15,765 bases of DNA from Clostridia bacterium. GTDB lineage: Bacteria; Bacillota; Clostridia; Christensenellales; Borkfalkiaceae. The DNA is taken from NCBI GenBank assembly GCA_017616925.1, contig JAFZXG010000039.1, positions 1 to 15,765 of the forward strand, given 5' to 3'. The notes under the pieces are model-generated. The model had not been told where the DNA came from and did no database searches. It saw only the letters and a program-made list of their open reading frames with translations. The first letter of the stretch is position 1. Each line of letters begins with the position of its first letter. Made by a program: the position numbers and the translations under genes. This document shows positions 7,272 through 14,002 of this stretch, one piece after another.

Positions 7272-7412
7272 TTACCACCACGCGCCGTTTCCTAAATCGT
7301 AGTCGTTGGTTTCAAGTCCCGTCGATTCGAAGAGAACCTTTTCGCCATCCGTTCCGTCGTATAAAGGTATCCACTCTATCTCGGGCGCACGGTACTCTTT
7401 ATTTTTCTGCAT
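7272..7412 (-). CDS. 46-residue small acidic protein ending in WW
   Basis: A short frame between alaS and the secreted-protein gene, on their strand. It starts MQKNKEYRAPEIEW, continues through an Asp/Glu/Gly-rich middle and ends LETNDYDLGNGAWW. This layout (basic N-terminus, an APE-like motif, acidic Gly/Asn tail) resembles tiny uncharacterised Clostridia proteins often placed beside exported proteins; the resemblance is from memory. AAGGAG (7430-7425) lies upstream, but 12 nt from the ATG, longer than usual, so translation may be weak or start differently. There is no signal peptide or membrane segment. It lies 31 nt after the alaS stop and 35 nt before the secreted-protein start, so co-transcription is likely. 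Function unknown; a peptide precursor or partner of the secreted protein is possible. Confidence 0.6.
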   Translation of the reverse strand: MQKNKEYRAPEIEWIPLYDGTDGEKVLFESTGLETNDYDLGNGAWW

Positions 7413-7443
7413 CGTTTCTTTTGTCTCCTTGATAATATTACGT

Positions 7444-9261
7444 TTATTTCAATACTGCCTTTATTCTGCGGATACCCGAAGAAGAAGATTCTTCTTTGGT
7501 AATTTTAAATTTACCGAGTTCAAAGGTGTTTTTTACGTGCGGACCGCCGCAGATCTGTTTATCCACGTCCCCTATCGTATAAACCGAAACGATCTGATCT
7601 TCGCTGTCCGCGTGGAACACGCCGTACGCGCCCGCTTTTACCGCGTCTTTATAGGGAAGTTCTTCTCTTACGACGGGGATAGCGCGTTTTATGGCGGCGT
7701 TTACGAACTCTTCGAGAGACTTTAACTCTTCGTCGGTCATCTTATGGTCGCAGTTAAAGTCGAAACGCAGTCTTTCTTCGGTTATATTAGAACCTTTCTG
7801 TTCGGTTTTATTTCCGAACATTTTTCTTAATCCCGCAAGCATAATATGCGTCGCAGTATGGTACTTCGTAGTCATTTCCGTTCTTTCGGTAAGCCCGCCT
7901 TTCGCCGCGGCGGCTTGCGCTTTGGATAGTTCCTGATGGGCTTTGAACGCTTCGTCGAAACCGACCTTATCTACCGAAAGTCCGCGCTCTGACGCAAGTT
8001 CTTCGGTAAGTTCCAAAGGGAAACCGAAGGTATCGTATAATCTGAACGCCTGTTTACCCGATATGGCGGTCTCTTTCTGATAGGCGGGATCTTTTAACGA
8101 CATAAATTCGTTCTTTCTCTCTAACCCCGTGACCGTCTTTTCAAACTCTTTTATGCCCGCGGCGAGCGTCGCTTCGAATTTCTTTATTTCCTTTTCTATT
8201 TCGGAAAGGATATATTCTTCCTTTTCCATAAGCAAGGGATACGCTTCGCCGTAAACGTCTTCAATAAAGATCTTGGCGACCGATAGCATTTCTTTAGAGT
8301 CCACGCCGAGATTTTTGGAATATCTGATCGCGCGTCTTAAAAGCCGTCTTAAAACGTAGCCCGCGCCCGTGTTTAACGGAACGATGCCGTTCACGTCGCC
8401 TATAAGCATGACCGCGGTGCGCGTGTGGTCGGCGATTATACGCATCGCCTTTTTAGCCGATTCGTCTTTTTCGTAACTTTTCCCCGAAATTTTCTCTAAG
8501 TGCGCGATCGCGCCCGCGAAAAGATCGGTCTTATATCCGTCGTCGAGTCCGTTTAAAAACAGCAAAAGCCTGTCGAGTCCGAATCCCGTATCAACGTTTT
8601 TGTTTTCGAGTTCAACGTAGCCCGTCGCGGTCTTTTTGTACTGCATATACACGTCGTTACCTATTTCGACGAATCTGTCCGACGTCAAAAAGTCCGAAGA
8701 ATCCTTGCCGTCTTCTTTGGGATAGAACCACTCGTTATCAGGGCCGCAGGGCGTACCGACCGTGCCTTCTAATTCCCACCAGTTGTCTTTCTTCGGAAGA
8801 TAGAAGATATTTTCCTTCTTTATTCCGAGATCATGCAAGAGTTTCGCAGTCTCTTCGTCGCGGGGCGCGGCGTCGTTGCCGCAGAACACCGTCGAGCAGA
8901 TCTTGTCCTTATCGAAACCCAAAACTTCGGTCAAAAACTCGAAAGTCCACGCCGTCTTTTCCTTTTTAAAGTAGTCGCCCAAGGACCAGTTCCCCATCAT
9001 TTCGAAAAAGGTAAAATGCGTGGCGTCGCCGACGGATTCTATATCGACCGTACGCACGCAGCCCTGCACGTTGCAAAGCCTTTTTTTGCCCGAAGGATGC
9101 GGTTTGCCGAGAAGGTAAGGCATCAAAGGTTGCATGCCCGCCACGTTGAACATTACGCCCGTCGTACCGTCGCCTATCAACGATACCGCGCCGACGTTTA
9201 AGTGCCCTTTACTCTCGTAAAACTTGATCCATTTGTTTCTTAACTCTTTGGAAGTAAACAT
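7444..9261 (-). CDS. alaS: Alanine--tRNA ligase, short form lacking the C-terminal domain
   Basis: It attaches alanine to tRNA-Ala in the cytoplasm. At 605 residues it is far shorter than the usual 870-880. The class II catalytic core is complete: motif 2 region FTFFEMMGNWSLGDYF (83-98), the TPCGPDNEWFY loop (170-180) and motif 3 TGFGLDRLLLF (225-235). The tRNA-recognition helical region follows (about 265-460; LRRLLRRAIR at 304-313). The editing domain keeps all likely zinc and catalytic residues, HTATH (468-472) and CGGPH (571-575). The protein ends directly after it at ESSSSGIRRIKAVLK, so the C-terminal DHHA1/C-Ala domain is absent without any sign of a frameshift; the stop is followed closely by another gene. 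Short AlaRS forms of this kind are known in several bacterial lineages. AAGGA lies 7 nt upstream of the start. It is part of the cysE-cysS cluster. Confidence 0.92.
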   Translation of the reverse strand: MFTSKELRNKWIKFYESKGHLNVGAVSLIGDGTTGVMFNVAGMQPLMPYLLGKPHPSGKKRLCNVQGCVRTVDIESVGDATHFTFFEMMGNWSLGDYFKKEKTAWTFEFLTEVLGFDKDKICSTVFCGNDAAPRDEETAKLLHDLGIKKENIFYLPKKDNWWELEGTVGTPCGPDNEWFYPKEDGKDSSDFLTSDRFVEIGNDVYMQYKKTATGYVELENKNVDTGFGLDRLLLFLNGLDDGYKTDLFAGAIAHLEKISGKSYEKDESAKKAMRIIADHTRTAVMLIGDVNGIVPLNTGAGYVLRRLLRRAIRYSKNLGVDSKEMLSVAKIFIEDVYGEAYPLLMEKEEYILSEIEKEIKKFEATLAAGIKEFEKTVTGLERKNEFMSLKDPAYQKETAISGKQAFRLYDTFGFPLELTEELASERGLSVDKVGFDEAFKAHQELSKAQAAAAKGGLTERTEMTTKYHTATHIMLAGLRKMFGNKTEQKGSNITEERLRFDFNCDHKMTDEELKSLEEFVNAAIKRAIPVVREELPYKDAVKAGAYGVFHADSEDQIVSVYTIGDVDKQICGGPHVKNTFELGKFKITKEESSSSGIRRIKAVLK

Positions 9262-9283
9262 AATGCTGTCCTTATATATCGTT

Positions 9284-9583
9284 TTATATGCTTTCTAAAT
9301 AAAAACTAACGGGACGAAACCCGTCGTTACACGAGATCATAGCCGAATTTTTATTCTTCATCCAACCGTCGTAAAGATCGGTTGCGCCGTTAGACAACGC
9401 GAATACGAAAGGATATAAATTCTGCCACGCACTTTCGCAAAACCCTTTCGGGATCTCGGCGTTTATAGACACGAATACCTGTCCTTCCGAATAGGCGCAA
9501 GCGTGAATGATCGGGTTTTCGTACTTTTCGATCAAGTCCTTATGTTCCGCCTTTTTTACGATGGTGATCTTAACGTCTTTCAT
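9284..9583 (-). CDS. TIGR04076-family small protein
   Basis: A 99-residue protein matching the pattern of the TIGR04076 family of uncharacterised proteins: a start with KITIVKKAEHKDL, a Cys in the first third (HACAYSEGQ), PKGFCESAWQNLYPFVFALSNGA, and an ISCNDGFRPVSF block near the end. Family members usually have several conserved Cys residues that suggest metal binding or redox chemistry; three are kept here. No signal peptide or membrane helix is seen, so it is probably cytoplasmic. The gene starts 2 nt after the cysS stop, with AAGG 5 nt upstream of its ATG, and ends 22 nt before alaS, so it is an integral member of the cluster. A link to cysteine, sulphur or tRNA charging is inference from position only. 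Confidence 0.75.
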   Translation of the reverse strand: MKDVKITIVKKAEHKDLIEKYENPIIHACAYSEGQVFVSINAEIPKGFCESAWQNLYPFVFALSNGATDLYDGWMKNKNSAMISCNDGFRPVSFYLESI

Positions 9584-9585
9584 CT

Positions 9586-10977
9586 CTACCTTTTCGTTAT
9601 GGTTACGCCGTCTTTACCTATCGCGACGTTATAGCCTTTCGCCGTTATCTCCGCCCTTAAAGCGTCCGCGGTGGCGTAATCTTTGACCGTTCTTGCCGCC
9701 TGCATCTTTTCTGATAGGTCGGTTATCTCTTTCGGAATAGAAGATCCTGCTTTTTTCTCGGCAAACCCTATAAAGTCTTCGGCGTTTTCGCAGAATAGTC
9801 CCAAAAGCGAATAGGTCTTTTTGATCTGATTTATATCTTCGCCCGCGGTCTTATCTCCGCTTAAGATCTTCGCCTTTATCTCCTTAAAGTACCCGTAAAG
9901 GTTCGATATCGCAAGCGCGGTGTTAAAGTCGTCGTCCATAGCCCTATTGAACTCGTCGTCGATCTTCTTGTTTTCGCCCGCTATAGAGATACCTTTTTCT
10001 TCCGCAAGCGCGATCGTCTTATAGAACTCGCAAAGATGTTTTTCCGCGTCTGGAAAGAGCGAATCGGTAACGTTTATGTCGCCGCGATAGTTGGTCTCAA
10101 GGAGCGCGAACTTGATCGTTTCGGGCGAGTATTTATCCAAAAGGTCTTTGAGTAAAAGGCTGTTGCCGAGCGATTTACTCATTTTTTGACCGTTCACTTT
10201 TATAAGCCCGTTGTGTATCCAGAAATTCGCGAAAGGTTTGCCCGTTAAAGCCTCGCTCTGCGCGATCTCGTTTTCGTGGTGCGGGAAGATAAGATCCCTG
10301 CCGCCGCCGTGGATATCCACCCTGTCGCCGAACGCCTTTTTATTCATTGCCGAACACTCTATATGCCAACCGGGTCTCCCTTTCCCCCAAGGCGATTCCC
10401 AGTAGGGTTCGCCGGGCTTTGCCGATTTCCAAAGCGCGAAGTCAAGGGGGTTTTCCTTAAGTTCGTCGTTATCGACTCTCACGCCGTTCATGGCGTCTTC
10501 CAAATTTCTGTGCGAAAGTTTGCCGTAGGACGAAAAACTTTCCACCTTAAAGTACACGTCGCCCTTTTCGGTGACGTAGGCGTGCCCCTTTTTAACGAGT
10601 TCCGAAACGAAATCTATAATATCTCCTATACAGTCCGTCGCTTTAAGCCAGATATTCGGTTCGCCTACTTTTAAGCGCGCCATCTCTTTGTCGATAACTT
10701 TTATCATATCGGCGGCGTACTTATCCGCGGGAACGCCCGTCTCGTTGGATTTCGCGATTATCTTATCGTCAACGTCGGTATAGTTTCTGGCATAGATAAC
10801 CTTATATCCCGATTTTTCGAGATACTTCCTTATAATGTCGTAGATGATAGCCTGATAAGCGTGTCCTATATGCGCCTCGCCCGAAACGGTGATACCGCAG
10901 GCGTACATCTTGACCTTCCCGTCTTCAAGCGGAATAAATTCCTGTTTTCTGCCCGACAGCGTGTTGTAAATCTTCAT
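9586..10977 (-). CDS. cysS: Cysteine--tRNA ligase
   Basis: It attaches cysteine to tRNA-Cys. It is full length at 463 residues and belongs to class I: the HIGH motif (HIGHA, 36-40) and KMSKS (265-269) are intact. The zinc that selects cysteine is bound by the expected residues: Cys27 (YACGIT), Cys208 (GWHIECSAM), and His233 and Glu237 (PHHENE). The N-terminal stretch [18 protein letters not shown] differs from the more common CGPTVYDYIHIGNAR form; it is a variant I associate with Clostridia. The C-terminal helical domain and the small anticodon-binding tail are present. The start is 3 nt after the cysE stop codon, so translation is coupled, as in the gltX-cysE-cysS arrangement of Bacillus. 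Confidence 0.96.
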   Translation of the reverse strand: MKIYNTLSGRKQEFIPLEDGKVKMYACGITVSGEAHIGHAYQAIIYDIIRKYLEKSGYKVIYARNYTDVDDKIIAKSNETGVPADKYAADMIKVIDKEMARLKVGEPNIWLKATDCIGDIIDFVSELVKKGHAYVTEKGDVYFKVESFSSYGKLSHRNLEDAMNGVRVDNDELKENPLDFALWKSAKPGEPYWESPWGKGRPGWHIECSAMNKKAFGDRVDIHGGGRDLIFPHHENEIAQSEALTGKPFANFWIHNGLIKVNGQKMSKSLGNSLLLKDLLDKYSPETIKFALLETNYRGDINVTDSLFPDAEKHLCEFYKTIALAEEKGISIAGENKKIDDEFNRAMDDDFNTALAISNLYGYFKEIKAKILSGDKTAGEDINQIKKTYSLLGLFCENAEDFIGFAEKKAGSSIPKEITDLSEKMQAARTVKDYATADALRAEITAKGYNVAIGKDGVTITKR

Positions 10978-10980
10978 ACT

Positions 10981-11616
10981 CTATTTCCCGCTCTTTAATT
11001 TTTTTATTTCCTCTTCGAGTTCGAACACCTTGTCTCTCAAATGGCAGATCTCCTCCGCCACGGGATCGGTCTTTTCCTGCTCTAAATCGCATACCTTTTC
11101 GCCGTTTATTCTCACGACTTTTCCCGGGACGCCCACCACCGTGGCGTAAGCGGGAACTTCCTTTAAAACCACCGCGCCCGCGCCGATCTTGGCGTACTCG
11201 CCGACCGTGAACCCGCCGAGTATCTTCGCGCCCGCGGATATTATCGTGCCTTTCTTTATGGTCGGATGCCTTTTGCCCTTTTCTTTTCCCGTGCCGCCTA
11301 AAGTAACGCCCTGATAAATGACGACGCCTTCTTCTATCTCCGCGGTCTCGCCGATAACGACACCCGCGCCGTGATCTATGAATACCCCGCCCGCTATCTT
11401 CGCCGCGGGATGTATTTCTATCCCCGTAAAGAATTTGCCGATCTGACTTATTATCCTTGCGAGCAGTTTGAATTTTATTCTATGGAAAAAGTGAGCGACT
11501 CTGTGATACGACAGCGCTCTTACCCCCGAATAAGTAAGCCATATTTCAAACTTGTTTCTCGCCGCGGGATCGTTGGCTTTCGCCGCTCTTATGTCGGCGC
11601 GTAATCTTCTTAACAT
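10981..11616 (-). CDS. cysE: Serine O-acetyltransferase
   Basis: It makes O-acetylserine from serine and acetyl-CoA, the precursor of cysteine. The 211-residue protein has the short N-terminal helical domain of the Gram-positive/EpsC type (residues 1-60) and then a left-handed beta-helix of hexapeptide repeats. Catalytic and cofactor motifs are visible: DHGAGVVIGETAEI (81-94, with the catalytic Asp-His pair) and TLGGTGKEKGKRHPTI (105-120). The C-terminus (about 183-208) has regularly spaced Val, Ile and Leu, suggesting a short coiled coil. It ends in Lys, so the terminal Ile used by some homologues to dock into cysteine synthase is missing. AAGGG lies 6 nt upstream of the ATG, and a consensus promoter lies immediately before that. 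First gene of the cysE-cysS-alaS cluster. Confidence 0.95.
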   Translation of the reverse strand: MLRRLRADIRAAKANDPAARNKFEIWLTYSGVRALSYHRVAHFFHRIKFKLLARIISQIGKFFTGIEIHPAAKIAGGVFIDHGAGVVIGETAEIEEGVVIYQGVTLGGTGKEKGKRHPTIKKGTIISAGAKILGGFTVGEYAKIGAGAVVLKEVPAYATVVGVPGKVVRINGEKVCDLEQEKTDPVAEEICHLRDKVFELEEEIKKLKSGK

Positions 11617-11631
11617 GTTTTACCCTTAATC

Positions 11632-11660
11632 ATTATACCTTTTATCTTCGGTTTTGACAA
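11632..11660 (-). promoter_or_regulatory. Consensus sigma-A promoter of the cysE-cysS-alaS cluster
   Basis: On the minus strand TTGTCA (11660-11655), a 17-nt spacer and a perfect TATAAT (11637-11632). The expected transcription start is near 11625, leaving a leader of only about 9 nt that cuts into the AAGGG site (11627-11623). There is no space for a T-box or other riboswitch after this promoter. Confidence 0.85.
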
Positions 11661-11673
11661 TCAAATGAAAATC

Positions 11674-12432
11674 TTAATAGACTTTTATTCCCTTTTCTTC
11701 TATGGATTTTTTAAGGTCTTCCGGAAAAGACTTATCCACGACCATTATATCTATATCGTCTAATTTCGCGAACGAATACGGCGTTTTTTTGTTCACCTTC
11801 GATCCGTCGAGCAGCATTATGACCGTATCCGCCTTTTCGATGACCTTTCTCTTTATATCCGCCTCGGTCTGCATACCGCAGGTAAACGAACCCGAATCTT
11901 TATTAAAACCCGTAGCCGTCATCACCGCGATCTGAATATTTATCTTATCAATAAAATCGAGACAGGTGCTTCCCACGGTCAGAAAGTCGTTTCGGCGAAG
12001 ATCTCCGCCGAGCAGCGCAACCTTGGGTTTTTCCTTTCTTATGACCGTTTCCGCAACGACGAGCGCGTTCGTTAAAACATAAAAATTTTCGTCGGGCAGT
12101 GCGCGGGCAAAATAAGTCGCGGTAGAACCGCCGTCGATAAAGATGCAACTCGACGGCTCTATGATGCTTACCGCTTTACTTGCGATCTCAAGTTTTTCTT
12201 GCGCGTTGTACACGATACGTTCCGCAAAATCCGCCTCTTTGGCGCGCAGGACCGTATCCACCGAAAGCGCGCCGCCGGGAATCTTTAATATGGCGTTCTC
12301 TTCTTCGAGTTTAGTTAGATCTCTTCTGAGCGTCATTGAAGAAACTTCTTTAAATTCCGCTTCGAGTTCGTGAAGCGAGACCTTGCCCTTTTTGTCGATA
12401 AATTCTTTTATACGAAGTAACCTATCTTTCAT
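11674..12432 (-). CDS. DeoR/GlpR-family transcriptional regulator
   Basis: A 252-residue regulator of standard family length. The N-terminal winged helix-turn-helix spans about 1-57, with the family signature around MTLRRDLTKLEEE (33-45) and IPGGAL (51-56). The C-terminal DeoR sensor domain has the phosphosugar-binding motifs DGGST (100-104), TNAL (121-124), LLGGDLRRNDF (140-150) and DGSKVNKK (209-216). Such proteins usually repress sugar-use genes and are released by a phosphorylated sugar. No sugar operon is adjacent; the isomerase about 5 kb away is a possible but unproven target. AGGAG lies 6 nt upstream of the ATG. The upstream region carries two TGTTA/TAACA inverted repeats that suggest autoregulation. 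It is divergent from serS and ends 57 nt before cysE. Confidence 0.93.
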   Translation of the reverse strand: MKDRLLRIKEFIDKKGKVSLHELEAEFKEVSSMTLRRDLTKLEEENAILKIPGGALSVDTVLRAKEADFAERIVYNAQEKLEIASKAVSIIEPSSCIFIDGGSTATYFARALPDENFYVLTNALVVAETVIRKEKPKVALLGGDLRRNDFLTVGSTCLDFIDKINIQIAVMTATGFNKDSGSFTCGMQTEADIKRKVIEKADTVIMLLDGSKVNKKTPYSFAKLDDIDIMVVDKSFPEDLKKSIEEKGIKVY

Positions 12433-12453
12433 ATTATTCTCCTGTTTGCGTAT

Positions 12454-12482
12454 ATGTTACACCGTTTTAACATTTTTTGCAA
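12454..12482 (-). promoter_or_regulatory. Probable promoter of the DeoR-type gene
   Basis: On the minus strand TTGCAA (12482-12477), a 17-nt spacer and TAACAT (12459-12454). The -10 is imperfect and lies inside one half of the proximal TGTTA/TAACA inverted repeat, as expected for a repressed promoter. Confidence 0.5.
12455..12472. promoter_or_regulatory. Candidate DeoR operator, proximal
   Basis: The inverted repeat TGTTA-N8-TAACA covers the -10 and part of the spacer of the deoR-type promoter. E. coli DeoR binds a TGTTAgaattcTAACA-type palindrome, so the half-sites match a known operator of the family. Binding is inferred. Confidence 0.4.
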
Positions 12483-12486
12483 TAGT

Positions 12487-12505
12487 TTTGTTAAAAAATA
12501 ACAAA
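12487..12505. promoter_or_regulatory. Candidate DeoR operator, distal
   Basis: The perfect inverted repeat TTTGTTA-N5-TAACAAA lies just upstream of the -35 of the deoR-type promoter. Its centre is about 32 bp from that of the proximal repeat, close to three helical turns, so both sites would face the same side of the DNA. Confidence 0.45.
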
Positions 12506-12560
12506 GTTTTTTGAAATTCTTTTTATTTATTTCCAAAAAAAATAATTGATCTTAAAAATA

Positions 12561-12589
12561 TTGATTTTATTCCCGATTCCTTGTATAAT
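12561..12589 (+). promoter_or_regulatory. Sigma-A promoter of serS
   Basis: TTGATT (12561-12566), a 17-nt spacer and a perfect TATAAT (12584-12589). The expected start near 12596 gives a leader of about 26 nt, containing GGAG (12611-12614). This is too short for a T-box. Confidence 0.85.
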
Positions 12590-12621
12590 GTGGCTAAACG
12601 AAATATTTACGGAGATTGAAA

Positions 12622-13902
12622 ATGCTTGACGTAAAACGAATTTACGAAGAAAAAGAAAAACTTACCGAACTTTTAAAGAGAAAGGGTTATGACGCCGATT
12701 TCGACGCGATAATTGAGACGGACGAAGAAAGACGCAGGCTGGTCGCGGGCGTCGAGACCTTAAAAGCCGAAAGAAATAAAGTTTCCGCCGAGATCCCCAA
12801 ACTCAAAAAAGAAGGAAAACCCGTGGAAAGCATCTTCGAAGAAATGCGGACCTTGGGCGATAAAATCGCGGAAGAAGACGCTAAAATAAAGAAAGCGGAG
12901 GAAAAACTCTTCGATCTTTTGGCGGTGATCCCCAACGTTCCCGACGAAGATCTTTTATCGGGCGAAAAGGAGAATAACCAAGTTATTAAAGTCGTGGGAC
13001 AAAAACCCGAATTTAATTTTAAGGCAAAAAATCACGTCGATCTATGCACCAAACTCGGAATAATCGATTACACGCGCGGTACGAAACTCTCCGGCGGCGG
13101 ATTCTGGCTGTACCGCGGGGACGGAGCGAGATTAGAGTGGGCGCTCCTTAACTTCTTTATTTTTGAACACTTAAAAGACGGATACGAATTTATCCTTCCC
13201 CCGCATCAGTTGGGATACGACTGCGGATTCGGGGCGGGACAGTTCCCTAAGTTCTCGGACGAAGTGTACTGGCTCGACTGCGACGAGGACAGAAAGAAAA
13301 ACCGCTTTATGCTTCCCACCGCCGAGACTGCGCTCGTCAATATGTACGCGGGCGAAATAATAGACGAAAGCAAACTCCCCTTAAAGTTCTTCGCTTATAC
13401 TCCCTGTTACAGAAAAGAGGCGGGTTCTTACCGCGCCGAAGAACGCGGTATGATAAGGGGGCATCAGTTCAACAAAGTGGAAATGGTGCAGTACGCTCAT
13501 CCCGAACACTCAAAAGAGGCGTTCGAAGAGTTGGTCGGAAAGGCGGCGTCGCTTATGGAAAAACTCGGACTTCACTTCAGAGTGTCGAAACTCGCCGCGG
13601 GCGACTGCTCGGCGTCTATGGCACGGACTTACGATATAGAAGTGTGGATACCGTCTATGCAGATATACAAGGAAGTCTCTTCGGTATCCAACGCGAACGA
13701 TTATCAGGCGAGAAGAAACAATACCAAGTTCAAAAACACCAAGACGGGTAAAAACGAGTACGTTCACACCCTTAACGGTTCCGGACTCGCCACGTCGAGA
13801 GTGTTCCCCGCGATAATAGAACAGTACCAGAACGAAGACGGTTCGATCACAATTCCCGAAGTTTTAAGACCTTTTATGAACGGACAGGAATTTATAAGAT
13901 AA
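12622..13902 (+). CDS. serS: Serine--tRNA ligase
   Basis: It attaches serine to tRNA-Ser (and tRNA-Sec if present). It has 426 residues, the normal length. The N-terminal third (about 1-105) is rich in Lys and Glu and forms the long antiparallel coiled coil that grips the tRNA extra arm. The class II core shows motif 1 (GDGARLEWALLNF), motif 2 (TPCYRKEAGSYRAEERGMIRGHQFNKVEM) in two parts, and motif 3 (LNGSGLATSRVFPAIIEQYQ). The serine-binding strand reads EVSSVSNANDYQARR where many bacteria have EVSSCSNFxDFQARR, a mild variant. I chose the ATG at 12622 because GGAG is 7 nt upstream; an in-frame TTG at 12616 is only 1 nt from that site. Transcribed alone from its own promoter, divergent from the DeoR-type gene. 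Confidence 0.95.
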   Translation: MLDVKRIYEEKEKLTELLKRKGYDADFDAIIETDEERRRLVAGVETLKAERNKVSAEIPKLKKEGKPVESIFEEMRTLGDKIAEEDAKIKKAEEKLFDLLAVIPNVPDEDLLSGEKENNQVIKVVGQKPEFNFKAKNHVDLCTKLGIIDYTRGTKLSGGGFWLYRGDGARLEWALLNFFIFEHLKDGYEFILPPHQLGYDCGFGAGQFPKFSDEVYWLDCDEDRKKNRFMLPTAETALVNMYAGEIIDESKLPLKFFAYTPCYRKEAGSYRAEERGMIRGHQFNKVEMVQYAHPEHSKEAFEELVGKAASLMEKLGLHFRVSKLAAGDCSASMARTYDIEVWIPSMQIYKEVSSVSNANDYQARRNNTKFKNTKTGKNEYVHTLNGSGLATSRVFPAIIEQYQNEDGSITIPEVLRPFMNGQEFIR

Positions 13903-13910
13903 AAGGGAAA

Positions 13911-13937
13911 AAGGTCGGATCGACAAGTTCCGTCCTT
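13911..13937 (+). terminator. Weak terminator-like hairpin after serS
   Basis: AAGG-T-CGGA (13911-13919) pairs with TCCG-T-CCTT (13929-13937), eight pairs with one T/T mismatch and a 9-nt loop, followed by ATCTTT. The U-tract is poor, so termination may be partial and serS transcripts may run into the next gene. Confidence 0.25.
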
Positions 13938-13955
13938 ATCTTTACACGCCACCGA

Positions 13956-13980
13956 CGACGGCGTTTGACAAACGCCGTCG
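13956..13980. repeat. Perfect 25-bp palindrome centred on a -35 box
   Basis: The arms CGACGGCGTTTG (13956-13967) and CAAACGCCGTCG (13969-13980) pair without mismatch around one central A. The central six bases are exactly TTGACA, the -35 box of the promoter that ends at 13993. It is an operator candidate for a dimeric regulator or a strong RNA hairpin in read-through transcripts from serS. Confidence 0.85.
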
Positions 13981-13993
13981 GATACTGTATAAT
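13965..13993 (+). promoter_or_regulatory. Perfect consensus sigma-A promoter next to the 14003 start codon
   Basis: TTGACA (13965-13970), a 17-nt spacer and TATAAT (13988-13993), both hexamers at full consensus. The expected transcription start is near 14000, only about 3 nt before the ATG at 14003, and no Shine-Dalgarno site is present, so the mRNA should be leaderless or nearly so. Confidence 0.85.
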
Positions 13994-14002
13994 GTTTTTA
14001 TC

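Noticed and set aside
7413..7443. Separate promoter for the 46-aa ORF and secreted protein
   Set aside because: TTGAAA near the alaS stop has no -10 hexamer at suitable distance, so transcription from the cysE promoter is the simpler explanation.
12616..12621. TTG as the serS start
   Set aside because: It is only 1 nt from the GGAG site, while the ATG six bases later has ideal 7-nt spacing and fits the family's N-terminus.
13956..13980. Rho-independent terminator of serS
   Set aside because: The stem is strong, but the next bases are GATACTGTATAATG; the T-run begins about 15 nt later, so it does not have terminator layout.
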